This document shows positions 12,491 to 23,297 of a stretch of DNA of 64,000 nucleotides, in pieces (position 1 is the first letter of the stretch; every line of letters starts with the position of its first letter). The position numbers and the translations under genes are program-made. Under the pieces are notes generated by a model. That model searched no databases. It had not been told where the DNA came from and saw only the letters and a program-made list of their open reading frames with translations. The stretch spans positions 609,578 to 673,577 of the forward strand of contig RHPI01002533.1 in assembly GCA_009103225.1 (NCBI GenBank), given 5' to 3'. This stretch comes from Chlorokybus atmophyticus (Eukaryota; Streptophyta; Chlorokybophyceae; Chlorokybales; Chlorokybaceae).

Positions 12491-13566
12491 TCAAGCCTCA
12501 TAGTTCCATGACACAGGAGGGTAGTCACAGCGCATGTCCATTGTTTCCAGCATGAGACGCCCTATGCACTCCGCCATTGCGGGAGGAACTGCATTCGTTA
12601 TGGTGACGGCTGAGGTCATCCATGGCACTCCCAGCGCTGTTTGCCATGCATCGATGCCGCCCCTGGTGCTTTGAAGGCCATAGACCAGGTACATTTGATG
12701 TGGCGCGTTTGATGTCACGATTGTCTTCTTCGCGCTAGCGGACAAGTGCGGCGATAGCAGTCCAACCGCCTTGCCTGCGTGCGAGCAGCGTGCAGGTGGG
12801 GTAGCTACTACTGGCTGTGTCTCAAATAAACGGTATCGAAACGGTGATAGGCCAAACATCGTACCACAAAGTGACAGATTGGGCTGAATCAGGAAGCTGC
12901 TCCTGGCACATTTCCAATCACAAAATTGACATGGCTTACAAGCAGCAGATGTCGGATGAGCGGAATCATATCTTAGTGTCTCCATGTTGTGCCATGTGCC
13001 GCCCGTTAAGGTGCCGGGACAGCACCTGAATAGACCTGGCATGATGGATTGGCCCGTATGAGACCGTTTTCGCTTAGCTCTCCTGCACTCATTGTGCATA
13101 CATCGCGGTGTAAGAAGGGCAGCGGGTACTCAGAGGAGGGACTTATGTCCATCCCGGTCACGTCAAAGCCTGTGTGATATAGACCGACACTGGCATCGCC
13201 ATCGCCGTAGAATACATCGAGTGCCCTTGGTCTGCGTGTGCGTCCAAGCTTGTTGTTAAATAGCGTATATGTGGTCAAAACTGGCCGTGGTGCTGACCAG
13301 GGATTAACAATGCTGCTGTCCGGGCTTACTTTGCGACTGACATTCTCCCCTCCGACGCGCAAAGCATGGCGTGCCCCGTCAACTGATGTGTACGCGAATA
13401 CGTTGTGCCCTTTGAAGTTGATGGTTTGTAATCGATCATCGTCATCGAATACTATACGGTGCTGCCCTGCAAAGCCATTTTCCATTGCACCATGCATATA
13501 TGACGCGTCCGCAATCTCGCACGCCAAGAAGCGATGGTGACCTGACGCTTGCTTAAATAATTCCAC
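12491..13566 (-). pseudogene. phage-type DNA cytosine-C5 methyltransferase, frameshifted
   Basis: The first frame (13566 down to 13006) contains DVFYGDGDASVGLYHTGFDV, which corresponds to motif I (D.F.G.GG.S.GL) of C5-cytosine methyltransferases that bind S-adenosylmethionine. It then has ANPSCQVYSG where the catalytic motif IV normally reads PPCQ; the Cys is kept but the first Pro is Ser. In another frame VIGNVPG matches motif VI (ENV), with Glu replaced by Gly. In a third frame LCGTMFGL, RYRLFET and NAVPPAM..CIGR match the C-terminal half of the small enzymes of phages. The needed frame changes and altered motif residues indicate an inactive copy. Its place beside the transposase suggests cargo of a mobile element. 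Confidence 0.7.
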
Positions 13567-13749
13567 AACGCCCGCATATTATTCCCCATCCTACGGCCAA
13601 TGCACTATGATACTCACACCGATCAGCTACTCGCATCTCAACTTAACTGCGTTCCGCAGCTGATGCAATGCGCTGTCCAATGGTCGATGGTCTGCCTCCT
13701 CTACAGCGGCCAGGGGTGGAATTGCCCACGCGCACACCGTGGAAAACTG

Positions 13750-14115
13750 CTATAAATGCGGCAACAGCATCAACATGCATGTAATAAGCATACGCCCAAC
13801 ATAACATGTTGTGATACGTTGCTGACCACTCTGCTGAATTACCTCCACAGCATCCACCACCTGTTCACTAACCACATGTCCTGGTGTTGTCCATGTAAAG
13901 AAGCGCATGGGTTCCCCTCGCCACTCGAAGACTGAGCGCGAGCACGATTTGCACACGCACTGCACACAATGAAAAAACTCGAGTTCCTTGCACAGCACTT
14001 TGCCGAGGCGGTAGCCAAACACGTCGACATTGTGTGTGGTGTGTGTGATGCCAGCAAGCAGCACTAAAACCGTGGCACACTCACTGCACGCTGGCATTTG
14101 GTTAAGTTTGCTCAC
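13750..14115 (-). CDS. hypothetical small Cys-rich protein
   Basis: A 121-residue frame with CSEC near the start and HCVQCVCKSC in the middle, so four or more Cys could bind zinc. No family is recognised. It lies within the transposon zone, upstream of and on the same strand as the methyltransferase remnant, and may be an exon or fragment of an element protein. Confidence 0.35.
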   Translation of the reverse strand: MSKLNQMPACSECATVLVLLAGITHTTHNVDVFGYRLGKVLCKELEFFHCVQCVCKSCSRSVFEWRGEPMRFFTWTTPGHVVSEQVVDAVEVIQQSGQQRITTCYVGRMLITCMLMLLPHL

Positions 14116-14890
14116 AAATACTGCCTACGGCCATTGGCACATACGTACGCATTGCATTGTGGGCACACCAAGTATGGTCTCCTAGGTGAGGGGGATTCAA
14201 CTGCTGCCACCGACATCATGCCAAATATGCATCGATATGGTTGCCCACAAACTAAGTGGGACTTTGGGGTATAGGCATCAATTTAGGGTTGCCAACTTGC
14301 GAATCCTAAATGAATCACACTTCAAGAAGCACGACTGTACCATGGACGGTATTACAGTACCATACATAGAACTACATCAACATGAATGGTACTCCATCCA
14401 TTAATGGTACTACAGTACAAGGATACTCGCATACTACCACAATCGTAGAGTAATACTGTGCTGTATTCCGTTAAACCGAGAGCGCTGTCCGAGTTTGTTG
14501 CTGTTTACCATACTCTAAACCTGCAAGGTATGCAAGCCATGCACTGACTCATGCGCCGGGCAATTATCATACACATGTACAGCCAATGCTTCTGACAACA
14601 TCAGATTTCAGGTGCACAGCCATGCACTATGCTGCAACTATACATGTACCCACATGGTTCACAAGCGTTCAACACAAAACTACAGAACATGCACAATTGT
14701 CATTAAGGCGGGTGCCAAATCACCGCCGACACATTGGCGTCTTGCAGCAGGCGTGGCGACCAAAACGGGTGAGGTTGCTTGCACATGGGACACGCTTGCT
14801 AGCTCCTTTGATTTATTTGCCACGTGCTGGCACTGGTACATGATGCAAACATGGCACATTGCATGCTTGCAACAGGGCGTCTCCCCGCGC

Positions 14891-15189
<299 letters not shown>

Positions 15190-15246
15190 CTCTTCAATGC
15201 GCCAATTCAGCACTCATGGTGCACGCGGGTGTGGAAGCTGCCTCGA

Positions 15247-15903
15247 CTACCAACCTCTGTTATCGCGTTGCAGGCGCAGCGACTCCCATCTGAATGGCGC
15301 AGCATACTGCTTCTCTGCCTGCTCGATCATCTGACGCCCATCTGCCGCCATACACCACCTGCTGGTCTTGGTGGTCTCGTCCAACATGCGTTCATCCAGG
15401 CCCTCGACATGGCTGTCGTCACTCGCGTAATCGCCCGCATCGCCATCTTCTTCGAGCTTCCACAGAATCAGCTCGACGTGCCGTATGACATACAGCCACT
15501 CCCAGCCAAAGCATGCCAAGTACAGCTCGAATGGTTTTATTTGCCACCCAGTATGTTTGCTCAGGTAGTGGCACACAACTCGACCCGCATCAGGCGACAT
15601 CAATAGGTACATCTGTTGCAGCAAGTCGAAGTTCTGCTCCGCGGATAGCTCTTGCACATTGCCAGGTTGCTGCGGCAGCAACAACACCATCATATCGAGG
15701 AAGGCAAGGGGCAACAACGTACTACGCATGGCCATGTCGTGTTGAGGTTCCAACCATGGCCAATCTTCAGAGGTCTGTTTACGGCACTCTTCGCGTTTGC
15801 TCCCACTTAATGCATACTTTCGTCGCCCACCTCGAGGCATGCCGCATGCGGTGATGCAGCGCGTCTTGGGCGTGTTGTAGCTACAACCAAATTCGTAATG
15901 CAA
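15247..15903 (-). CDS. hypothetical protein in transposon zone
   Basis: A 218-residue frame; no family recognised. The middle is rich in Leu and Trp, followed by an acidic stretch (EEDGDAGDYASDDSHVEG) and a charged C-terminal half. It overlaps the next minus-strand frame (15881-16120) at a 19-bp hairpin, which suggests that the hairpin disrupted a longer gene or that an intron lies there. It probably belongs to the element that carries the methyltransferase and OTU protease. Confidence 0.4.
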   Translation of the reverse strand: MHYEFGCSYNTPKTRCITACGMPRGGRRKYALSGSKREECRKQTSEDWPWLEPQHDMAMRSTLLPLAFLDMMVLLLPQQPGNVQELSAEQNFDLLQQMYLLMSPDAGRVVCHYLSKHTGWQIKPFELYLACFGWEWLYVIRHVELILWKLEEDGDAGDYASDDSHVEGLDERMLDETTKTSRWCMAADGRQMIEQAEKQYAAPFRWESLRLQRDNRGW

Positions 15904-16120
15904 AGGAGTTGTATACGGCGATCAACTCCTTTGCACTACGAGTCAGCCCCTCAAAGCGTCTGCGCGTCGGTGCTTTGAGCTTAGGCAGCTCTTGCCGCAC
16001 CAGCTGTCTTTTTGGACAATGCTGAGCGGCCATATGACGCTGTAAACCCGCCTGTGCCGACTCAGAACACACAATCAGCCCCAGCGAGGCTTTAAAGCGC
16101 TGTGCTTCTTCCAAATACAT
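15881..16120 (-). CDS. hypothetical fragment with possible C2H2-like motif
   Basis: A 79-residue frame. It contains CSESAQAGLQRHMAAQHCP, where Cys and His spacing loosely recalls a zinc finger, followed by a basic tail. It is likely to be part of the same broken gene as the neighbouring frames at 15247-15903 and 16135-16341. Confidence 0.3.
   Translation of the reverse strand: MYLEEAQRFKASLGLIVCSESAQAGLQRHMAAQHCPKRQLVRQELPKLKAPTRRRFEGLTRSAKELIAVYNSFALRIWL
15893..15941. repeat. inverted repeat, 19-bp arms
   Basis: Arms 15893-15911 and 15923-15941 are reverse complements with one mismatch and an 11-base loop. The repeat sits where two minus-strand frames overlap. Confidence 0.85.
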
Positions 16121-16134
16121 TATAACAATACGTC

Positions 16135-16341
16135 TTAGCAGGCGCTCTCTGTAGCACTATTACATAGAGGAGGTAAAGCGTTATCTTCTTGCTCCACAGC
16201 CTTGCGCTTGTTGGTTGCCTCTCGTTCCTCCACGACTTCATGTTGCTTCATGAGGTCGAGCATGAAGCTACCCTGGTCTTTGAGCTCAGTATTTAAGACA
16301 CCTCGATCAATTTCTTTATCAACAAGACAGGCTAGGATCAA
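16135..16341 (-). CDS. hypothetical fragment, charged
   Basis: A 68-residue frame rich in Glu, Lys and Asp, probably helical. It lies between the OTU protease and the 15.9-kb fragment on the same strand. No family is recognised; it may be an exon. Confidence 0.25.
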   Translation of the reverse strand: MILACLVDKEIDRGVLNTELKDQGSFMLDLMKQHEVVEEREATNKRKAVEQEDNALPPLCNSATESAC

Positions 16342-16544
16342 TATGGCAAGCTTAATGGGAAAGGGCGAGCTACCGCTGCTTCGTGATGGAGATGCCTCCG
16401 GATGGTCAATGTGCGGTGCAAGTGAGTCTCCACAGCAGGAAGGGAGGGTGCTGAATTGTTATTGCGAGCATGTGACTGTGGTTGAGGGGAGGCAGGATGT
16501 GCAGAACAGTCGGCTACGTCTTGCCTATCACACGAAGGCGAGGC

Positions 16545-17352
16545 CTAAGGCGTTAGCGCAGCACCCTGAGTCGTAGCCGGTGGTAGCGGGGAATTGGCAA
16601 CGCCATTCCGCCACTCTCCAATTAGGTCTATTACCTCCGGTGGCACTTCATGCATAGGCCACGACCATTGTTCCATGCTTGCAGGCTTTAGGAGCCAAAA
16701 GTGTGCTTCTGGCTCATTAACAGCAGTGTTGCCCACTATTCGGATTGAGTTGGGGGCTTCTTTATTTCCAACCCAAAACTGCGCTGCCGAGCCATGGCAC
16801 CCACTCCCCATGCTCGCGCTGAACGGTCACGCAGCCAATCAACACGCCCAGCTTGTTGGCAAATATGGTCATTTGCAGGTGCTCCACGTACACATCTTTT
16901 CTCCGCACGATCTGTCGCACCTTGGCCATGGCTATGTCAATGTTGCAATTGTCATTAGCCAACATGGTCGCAGTCAGTTTGTCGTAATACTGCGCCATCT
17001 CTCCCGCAGCACCAGAGGATCTGCAAAAGTCTGGAATTCTGCTCGCCACACCTGCATCGATAGCCTTGGCGGTGATTTTGCGGAAAGTGTCCCCCCTGCC
17101 GTCATCGTCCATGGTGTCCAGCATGGCCCAAATTCTGCTTGAGCTGGGGTACTTGTGATTATCCAGGACACTTTGCACTATGGATGGCCTGGCGCGAAAC
17201 ACACAACGATAGAAGCAATTACCATCCGTTGGCGCATTGAAGTGGTCCCATGAGGCGAGCTGGCCACCTAGCACAACTGATGGCCGTATGCGGGTTGCGG
17301 CCAGCTCCTCTGATGACTCGCTGGCAGGTGGTGACCCCTGCTGCATGCGCAT
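16545..17352 (-). pseudogene. OTU-family cysteine protease, one frameshift
   Basis: The first frame (17352 to 16762) has NAPTDGNCFYRCVF near residue 40, the OTU catalytic segment with Asp, Gly, Asn and the nucleophile Cys. The catalytic His would be in EAHFWLL, but this lies in another frame (16811-16545); a single-base shift near 16.76-16.81 kb would join them. OTU proteases cut ubiquitin or similar modifiers, and some large eukaryotic DNA transposons encode OTU or Ulp1 proteases, which fits this setting. The shift may be a real mutation or a sequence error; an intron is less likely because the two frames overlap. The target of this copy cannot be told. Confidence 0.7.
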
Positions 17353-18226
17353 ACATCACTCAAATGGTGTGTCTAACTGTCGACGGCAAGAGTCACAGTG
17401 ACTGATAAAGTACCTAAGCTTGGGGCAATTTGCCGGCTTCAACTTGCAGCGGGTGGGGTAAGGTAGGTGCGGAAGCCACATCGGTTGTTGCATTGTGCTA
17501 TGGTCTCGCCGGTTGCGGCAAGGAGGATTGTTGCCCCGCAATCACCGGTGCTGCTCGTGGAGGAGACGGCAGTGCATGAAGGACTGGTGCCGAGGAAGGT
17601 GGATGCGCTCTGGCTGCGGGGATCAGGAGCGGCATGTGAGACCACTTGTGCATGCAGCAAGGGGGGCTGTATATAGGACCCAGGATAAGATGGCTCACAA
17701 TATTGCAAAGGACGTATATAAGCTTATGCAGTGCCTGACGCATTATTCCCAAGGCACAAGCATAAAAGATAGCGACTTACCTCAATGGCCCGTGGGCTGC
17801 ATGGAGCAGGGGAAGCCATGGGGGCCGACAAGGTGGTATTGGGTGCACTCTCCCCGCCACCCTCAATCGCAGACTCGTCACAGAGCTCGTGAGCCATGGG
17901 CACAGGATGCGCCATTGCCCCAATGGACATGTCGGGAACCAACAGGCCAACATGCATGTTAAACTGATGCCGCGGCGCCCATCAGCAAGTGGGATTGAAG
18001 GACCAGTTGATGGATTGAATCTAGGCCTGCTTAGAAGCTCCAACAGGACCTAGTGCACTGTGGTGCTGTCAACAATAACATGTGGGTCAGCTGCATGCGA
18101 CACTGCAATATTCAACTGCGTCACACCGTCATCAGTTGGTTGCTTCGAACAGTCACATGCGGCATTGCTGGTTGATGCACGAATGATTGCATAGACTGCG
18201 TCATTGCTGGTTGATGCACTACTGCT

Positions 18227-18530
18227 TGAATGCCGGACAAATGGCCACGCGCTCCTGTGCTCAAACCCAGCCTACTTCGTTCGGCACGCGCGCGCGACTT
18301 CGCACGCTCGCGCACATCTTAGCAAAGGTAGGCATGCATTGGAGGTGCATGCAGTCAGCATGCATCTCCACTACTGGTTGAATGCCGGACAAATGGCCAC
18401 GCGCTCCTGTGCTCAAACCCAACCTACTTCGGTTTGGCACGCGCGCGCGACTTCGCACGCTCGCGCACATCCTAGCAAAGGTAGGCATGCATTGGAGGTG
18501 CATGCAGTCAGCATGCACAGCGAGATTGGC
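18227..18530. repeat. tandem duplication, about 152-bp unit, two copies
   Basis: The block starting tgaatgccggacaaatggcc at 18227 recurs at 18379, with few differences up to about 18530. Each copy holds an alternating CGCGCG stretch and ends with repeated tgcatgc motifs. Confidence 0.88.
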
Positions 18531-19513
18531 AACAACATATAGCCGCCTAGCTCTGTCTATCTGCTCTGGCTTTTGCAATGTCGGCTTCATCGTGGGGTGG
18601 GTATGGGTGATAGTGGAGGCCTGCAGCCACGCTACATGTAGTACATGGACTGCGCGGAAAACAAATTGCTCTTGAATGGAAATGCATATGACTGTTGAGC
18701 GTATCTCTGCATTCCGTTGTGCTTGTTCCCACAATCGCAATTGGTCCCGCATAGTTCTGACAAGGGGCTCCAAGGTCTGCAGCTCCTGATCCACCACTCT
18801 TTGTTGCAAAAGCGAGCCACCAAGCAGCTCTCTGTGTGAAGCTGGTCTTTAATTGCTTGCTGGTTTGTCCAATGGTGGTGATGCATATTGGACAGCCCCA
18901 TTGCTGACGCATGCCATGATCCATGACGTGGCGCCCGATATTAGCTGGCTTCGCTGCTTGAACTCTTACGACCACAACTTCTCGCAAGGTGTGCCACGCC
19001 GCCGCTGCCGCCGCCGCCTCCTCCTACTCCTGGTCTTCCGCCTCCTAGTCGAACCTAAGTCCACCATGCCGAACATTCGAGTCGTCATCGACCTGATGCC
19101 TCTGCGTGCCATCATCCGGCCATTAATGAAGCTATTTGGGTGAGTGCATGCTAACTCCCATTCGGGCTGGTCGAGCGATGCCGTATCATAAATGGTACGA
19201 CAAAGCCATCGTACGCCAATGGCTGGGGTTGGACGAGAGATGCCTCCGTCGTACCATTAATGTTACGTTCAAGCCATTGTTACCCTTGGTTGTACAAAGC
19301 ATGGATGGTACGAATGCATAAGTCGTACCATCAACCATAGGAGAGAAGGACGCACTGTAAGTGCGACTCTTGTGCGGGACACCAGACGTTAAAAAACGCC
19401 TCATTTTCGTTTTCGCGCCTGAACATTTGCGCGGGCCACCTGGCGGCGGCAGCATTGAATGCGGCAGCGCCACCATCAGCTAAGCAGGCGACACCCGACT
19501 ATCAATTTGAGAG

Positions 19514-21340
19514 ATGTCTCGTCGTCAATCTGCAGGTGCACCTTGTCGTGGAGGTCGGCGCCCCAAGTCCACATTGCCCCCAGTGTTCAACCATGCAACC
19601 GTCGCCAACCAGCAGCAGCCACTCTTGGCCAATCCATTGCAGCAAGACCCCGCGGTAACGCCCAGCCCATCACAACAACTCCACCTGACACCGCAGTCGC
19701 AAGGGCAAGCTAAAATGCATGCATTCCTAATGCACTGTGCACGTTGCTTCTTGCTCAACTTTTAAACTTTTATGCTTGCTTCTTTCAAGACTGGCACAAT
19801 GATTCACTGCATGCGTTCTGAACACACTGTGCACGTTGTTCTTCTTGCTCAACTGTGAGGGTTGCATCTTTCATGGCTGGCAGCATGACTCACGTGGTTG
19901 TGCTCTCAGAGGGTCGATTGAAACCCCCAACCCAAACGCATTTGGCCGTGACGTAGCAACCTCGGCCGTCAGCAACCCTTCCCCAAGCAAATGGAAGATT
20001 GGCAACGAGGTAAGCATTGTGTGACACTGTGTGTAACGGATTGTTCTTCTATGGACAGCATTTGCGAGATGCCGTCGTTGAAATTATAAACGGCCACTGG
20101 GTAGAAAGCCACATTTATCCCAAGGAGGACACTATTCGTGACGTCATGTGTTAGGTTCTGTGAATGCTTCATGACCTCACTGCACCGTGACACTGACCAA
20201 TCTGCCCGTGACGGGTAGTTGGCTTTGACCATGACGACGAGGCCGATGCGGCCAATTTCTGAGCTGGACGCCTAAGGAGTGCCCCTTCCACTGGAGTGTC
20301 GTCTTGAAGAAAGCTACGCAGGTCCGGTCTGAGAACGTCACCAAGATCAAGCATGTCCTTGAGAAAGAGCGCAAGTGGACACTGTTTAACAGCAACAAGC
20401 GCAAGCGAGTTGGGTCCCTCACCACCATGTTTGCTATGCAACACTGCCTTCTTACTCAGCCTCCATACACACGTACGCATCTCGCCTATTGTAACCGAAT
20501 TTATCATGCACATCGCCGCCCTGATGGACCCCGCGACCCAAAAAGCGTAGATGCGCGACGCGCTCCAAAGTAAGTCACAGGCACTATTACTAGCCTAGTG
20601 CAGGCTCAACTTGAACTACCTATATCGTGATTAATGCCTTGTTGGTATGACTCTCGCAGACAAGTCATGGCGGAAATTTAAGGTGACCGACAATACAGAC
20701 CCGCAGCGGAGGAGATACATCCATAAATGGGGCAATCCCATAATCTGGCAAATGATCGTGCAATACCGGTCTTACGCCGTCACTACACCTGGTCCCCGGC
20801 AGCTGACAGTCAACCACCTCGCATACCCGTTGCTTACGATGAGCACTCTAAACTCAATTTAGCAATTTAGGAATGCTGTAGCCCCAAACTACAGGCTTGC
20901 AGACGCGCTGCAGTGAATAGTGGCTTTCAATGCCACTAAGACATGCCTGTAAACTACGCAGGTGGAGCGCATCCTAAAGGGCAAAGATGGAGACCCTCCC
21001 TTAGCTATCAGCATCGACACACATGAAGAGTGCCTCAGCGAAATCAACACCATGATCATGTCAATGAAGCGAGAGATGACAACGGTACGCAGCCCTCTAG
21101 CCATTCACCCTTGTGAAACGCCGCACTGCATCTTGTGTCAAATACCTGAAAGATCCCAATTGGCGCCGGCCGCAAGAGACGTCTGCTCGTGACCCACTTG
21201 CTGAGGCGGAAGCGGCATTTAATTGGCTGGCGCAACCGTTTGATGAGGAGGAAGAGCAAGCTCCGGCGTCTCCTCTACAAACCCCAGCGCGTGGTGCTTT
21301 GTTTCATGATGAGCAAGGCGATAATGGCGAGGAGCTGTAG
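19514..21340 (+). pseudogene. fragmentary hypothetical gene
   Basis: Several plus-strand open pieces may be exons or remains of one protein: a Pro/Gln-rich start at 19514, a basic piece around 20304-20573 (VLEKERKWTLFNSNKRKR), a piece at 20647-20862, and C-terminal pieces at 20962-21340 (RILKGKDGDPPLA, then an acidic tail ending at a stop at 21338). No family is recognised. GT and AG signals lie between the pieces, so a spliced gene is possible. The style resembles accessory proteins of algal transposons, which is an impression only. Confidence 0.3.
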
Positions 21341-21703
21341 CGCAATTGGTAGTCCGTTTAGCTGGTAGTGTACACATCTGCAAGGCTCTTGTGACTTAGT
21401 GTTGTGCATCTTAAACCAGCTCAGTCAATCGTCATTATGCTCATGCATGTAAACTCTTGCATCCCTATGATAAACAACAAAACTGCAGGCATTCGAGTCA
21501 CATAATCGAACTACAAGCCTTGGCAAGTGACTAAGAGACACTGTACACATTTTAGATACCTATACATAGCACATGCCCATAACGATGTTGGCAGTCAGTG
21601 ACAATCGCGTGTAGTCATGCTATGCAAATACATATAACGACAGTTACACATCAGTTACCTTCAATTGCTTGAAGAATGCCTTATCTTGTCGACAACTTCC
21701 TAG

Positions 21704-21968
21704 TTGGTGCTTGTGAATTAGGCTCAGTCGCCTGCGCTAGACTGTTGTGTAACCTGCAGGTGCCTGTTGCATAGGCTGAGTCACCTGTATAAGACTGATG
21801 TGTGATTTGCAGGTGCCTGTTAATTAGGTGTAGTCACCTGTTAAGGCCTGATGTGCAACTTACAGGTGCCCGTTAATTGATTATGGTCACTTGTTAAGGC
21901 CTAATAAGTAACTAACAGGTGCATGTTAATTAGGCATAATAATCAACTGTCAAAGACTGAATTGTAAC
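21704..21968. repeat. 53-bp tandem repeat, five copies
   Basis: The motif caggtgcctgtt starts at 21757, 21810, 21863 and 21916, exactly 53 bases apart, and a diverged copy starts at 21704. Copies share ggtgc.tgtt.attagg...agtcacctgt and diverge toward both ends. It is a minisatellite, not CRISPR: there are no unique spacers. Confidence 0.92.
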
Positions 21969-22137
21969 GGAAAGGGCCTGATAGTAACGGAAGTTATTTT
22001 TCGGTGTATTGAGATTACAGGTGGACTGAGCCACGACAGCCTAAATTGATATCTTCAAGTGCACGGCCGTTGCCAATATCCAGTCGGCCGGCAGGGGAAA
22101 CATTTTGCGACGCGTGACTCTCGGTATCCACCTAAAG

Positions 22138-22184
22138 TGCACACAAGCTTGGGGTGTCTGGCAGACACCCCAAGCTTGTGTGCA
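22138..22184. repeat. perfect inverted repeat, 22-bp arms
   Basis: Arms 22138-22159 and 22163-22184 are exact reverse complements around a 3-base spacer (GGC), each with an AAGCTT site. Confidence 0.92.
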
Positions 22185-23297
22185 TTCGCGATACACCATT
22201 CGGGTGTAAAGGGCTTGCTGTACGCGTGCATGCCTGAGCTGCGGCAAGCAGCGTGTTTGTACGCATGTATGTATAGGGTATGAGTCATATTGCACACATG
22301 CAATATGCGCACACATCAGCGAACAACAACAGTAACACGCAAGCTAGCAAGCAAGGCAACATAATTACATTACGCCGGGGGCATTCACACTACTCTATGC
22401 TAAGTGACCTATGTGCAATGCAATGCCGTTAAGTGAAGCACGCAATAGCAGCAGCAGCAGCAAATACCAACCAACTAACCAATCAACCTAACTGTACAAG
22501 TGCAGCAATAGTTAGTGCTCAAGTAGAGGCTTGGGTGGAGATGAACAGAAAGCACATGCGATGTGGTATGTGAGGTGCTTTGCTGTGCTCTACGCCCCCC
22601 CTCTTCCCCGCCACTCTCTCTCTCGCCTTGGTGCTGCTCTGGCGGCTCTTTAGGGTTGCGACGCCAGCAGTACAGTAGTGAGTCGTAGGTTGTAGGCAGT
22701 AGTCGTTACCACAGGCTAGTTAATGTGTCCTTACCAGCATCAACATCGCTGCCGCCTGTTTGCGTGCAAGCATATACTTCTGCTTGCGTTCATTTCTGTT
22801 AATGTGGCTGACTAATTGGAGTGGCCAGAATATATGCATGAACACTTCTGTTGCACATTGTTTGTACATACCCTTTACATGCAGCTCCACCATGTAGCAA
22901 CGAGGCAGCTTCATTGTCAGGGATTCATTGTTAGGCGCAAGGGCACTTGCATCTCAATGGTAACAGAGAGTACACAGAGCAGGTGGTTAGCAATTGCATT
23001 TGCATTCAATTTGTTGAGCCCAATGACATCAGTAGCGCAAGGCAGGCAGTAGGGGCAGGCGCAGGCTCAAACCCCATTGTTGACGCAGCATCATCCCAAA
23101 CACATGCCACTCACGTCTATGTGCAGCAGCGAAAGCCCACAAGGTGCCTATCTCCCTGTGTGCATTCATGTGAGCGTGCATGCACATGTTGTATTGCAGA
23201 CTTCAATGATCGCCGATGCTGGGGCCATCATATGATAAGCGTCAGGCACACGGCCGCAGCAACTGCAACTGCAACAACCTCATTTGCCAACGCGTTG

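Larger units (their letters stand above)
21350..23297. other. intergenic, repeats only
   Basis: Apart from the 53-bp tandem repeat and the hairpin at 22138-22184, I see no supported gene. Short frames on both strands lack family similarity. Confidence 0.5.

Noticed and set aside
21704-21968. Possible CRISPR array
   Set aside because: The period is exact and the entire unit repeats; there are no unique spacers, and the genome is eukaryotic.
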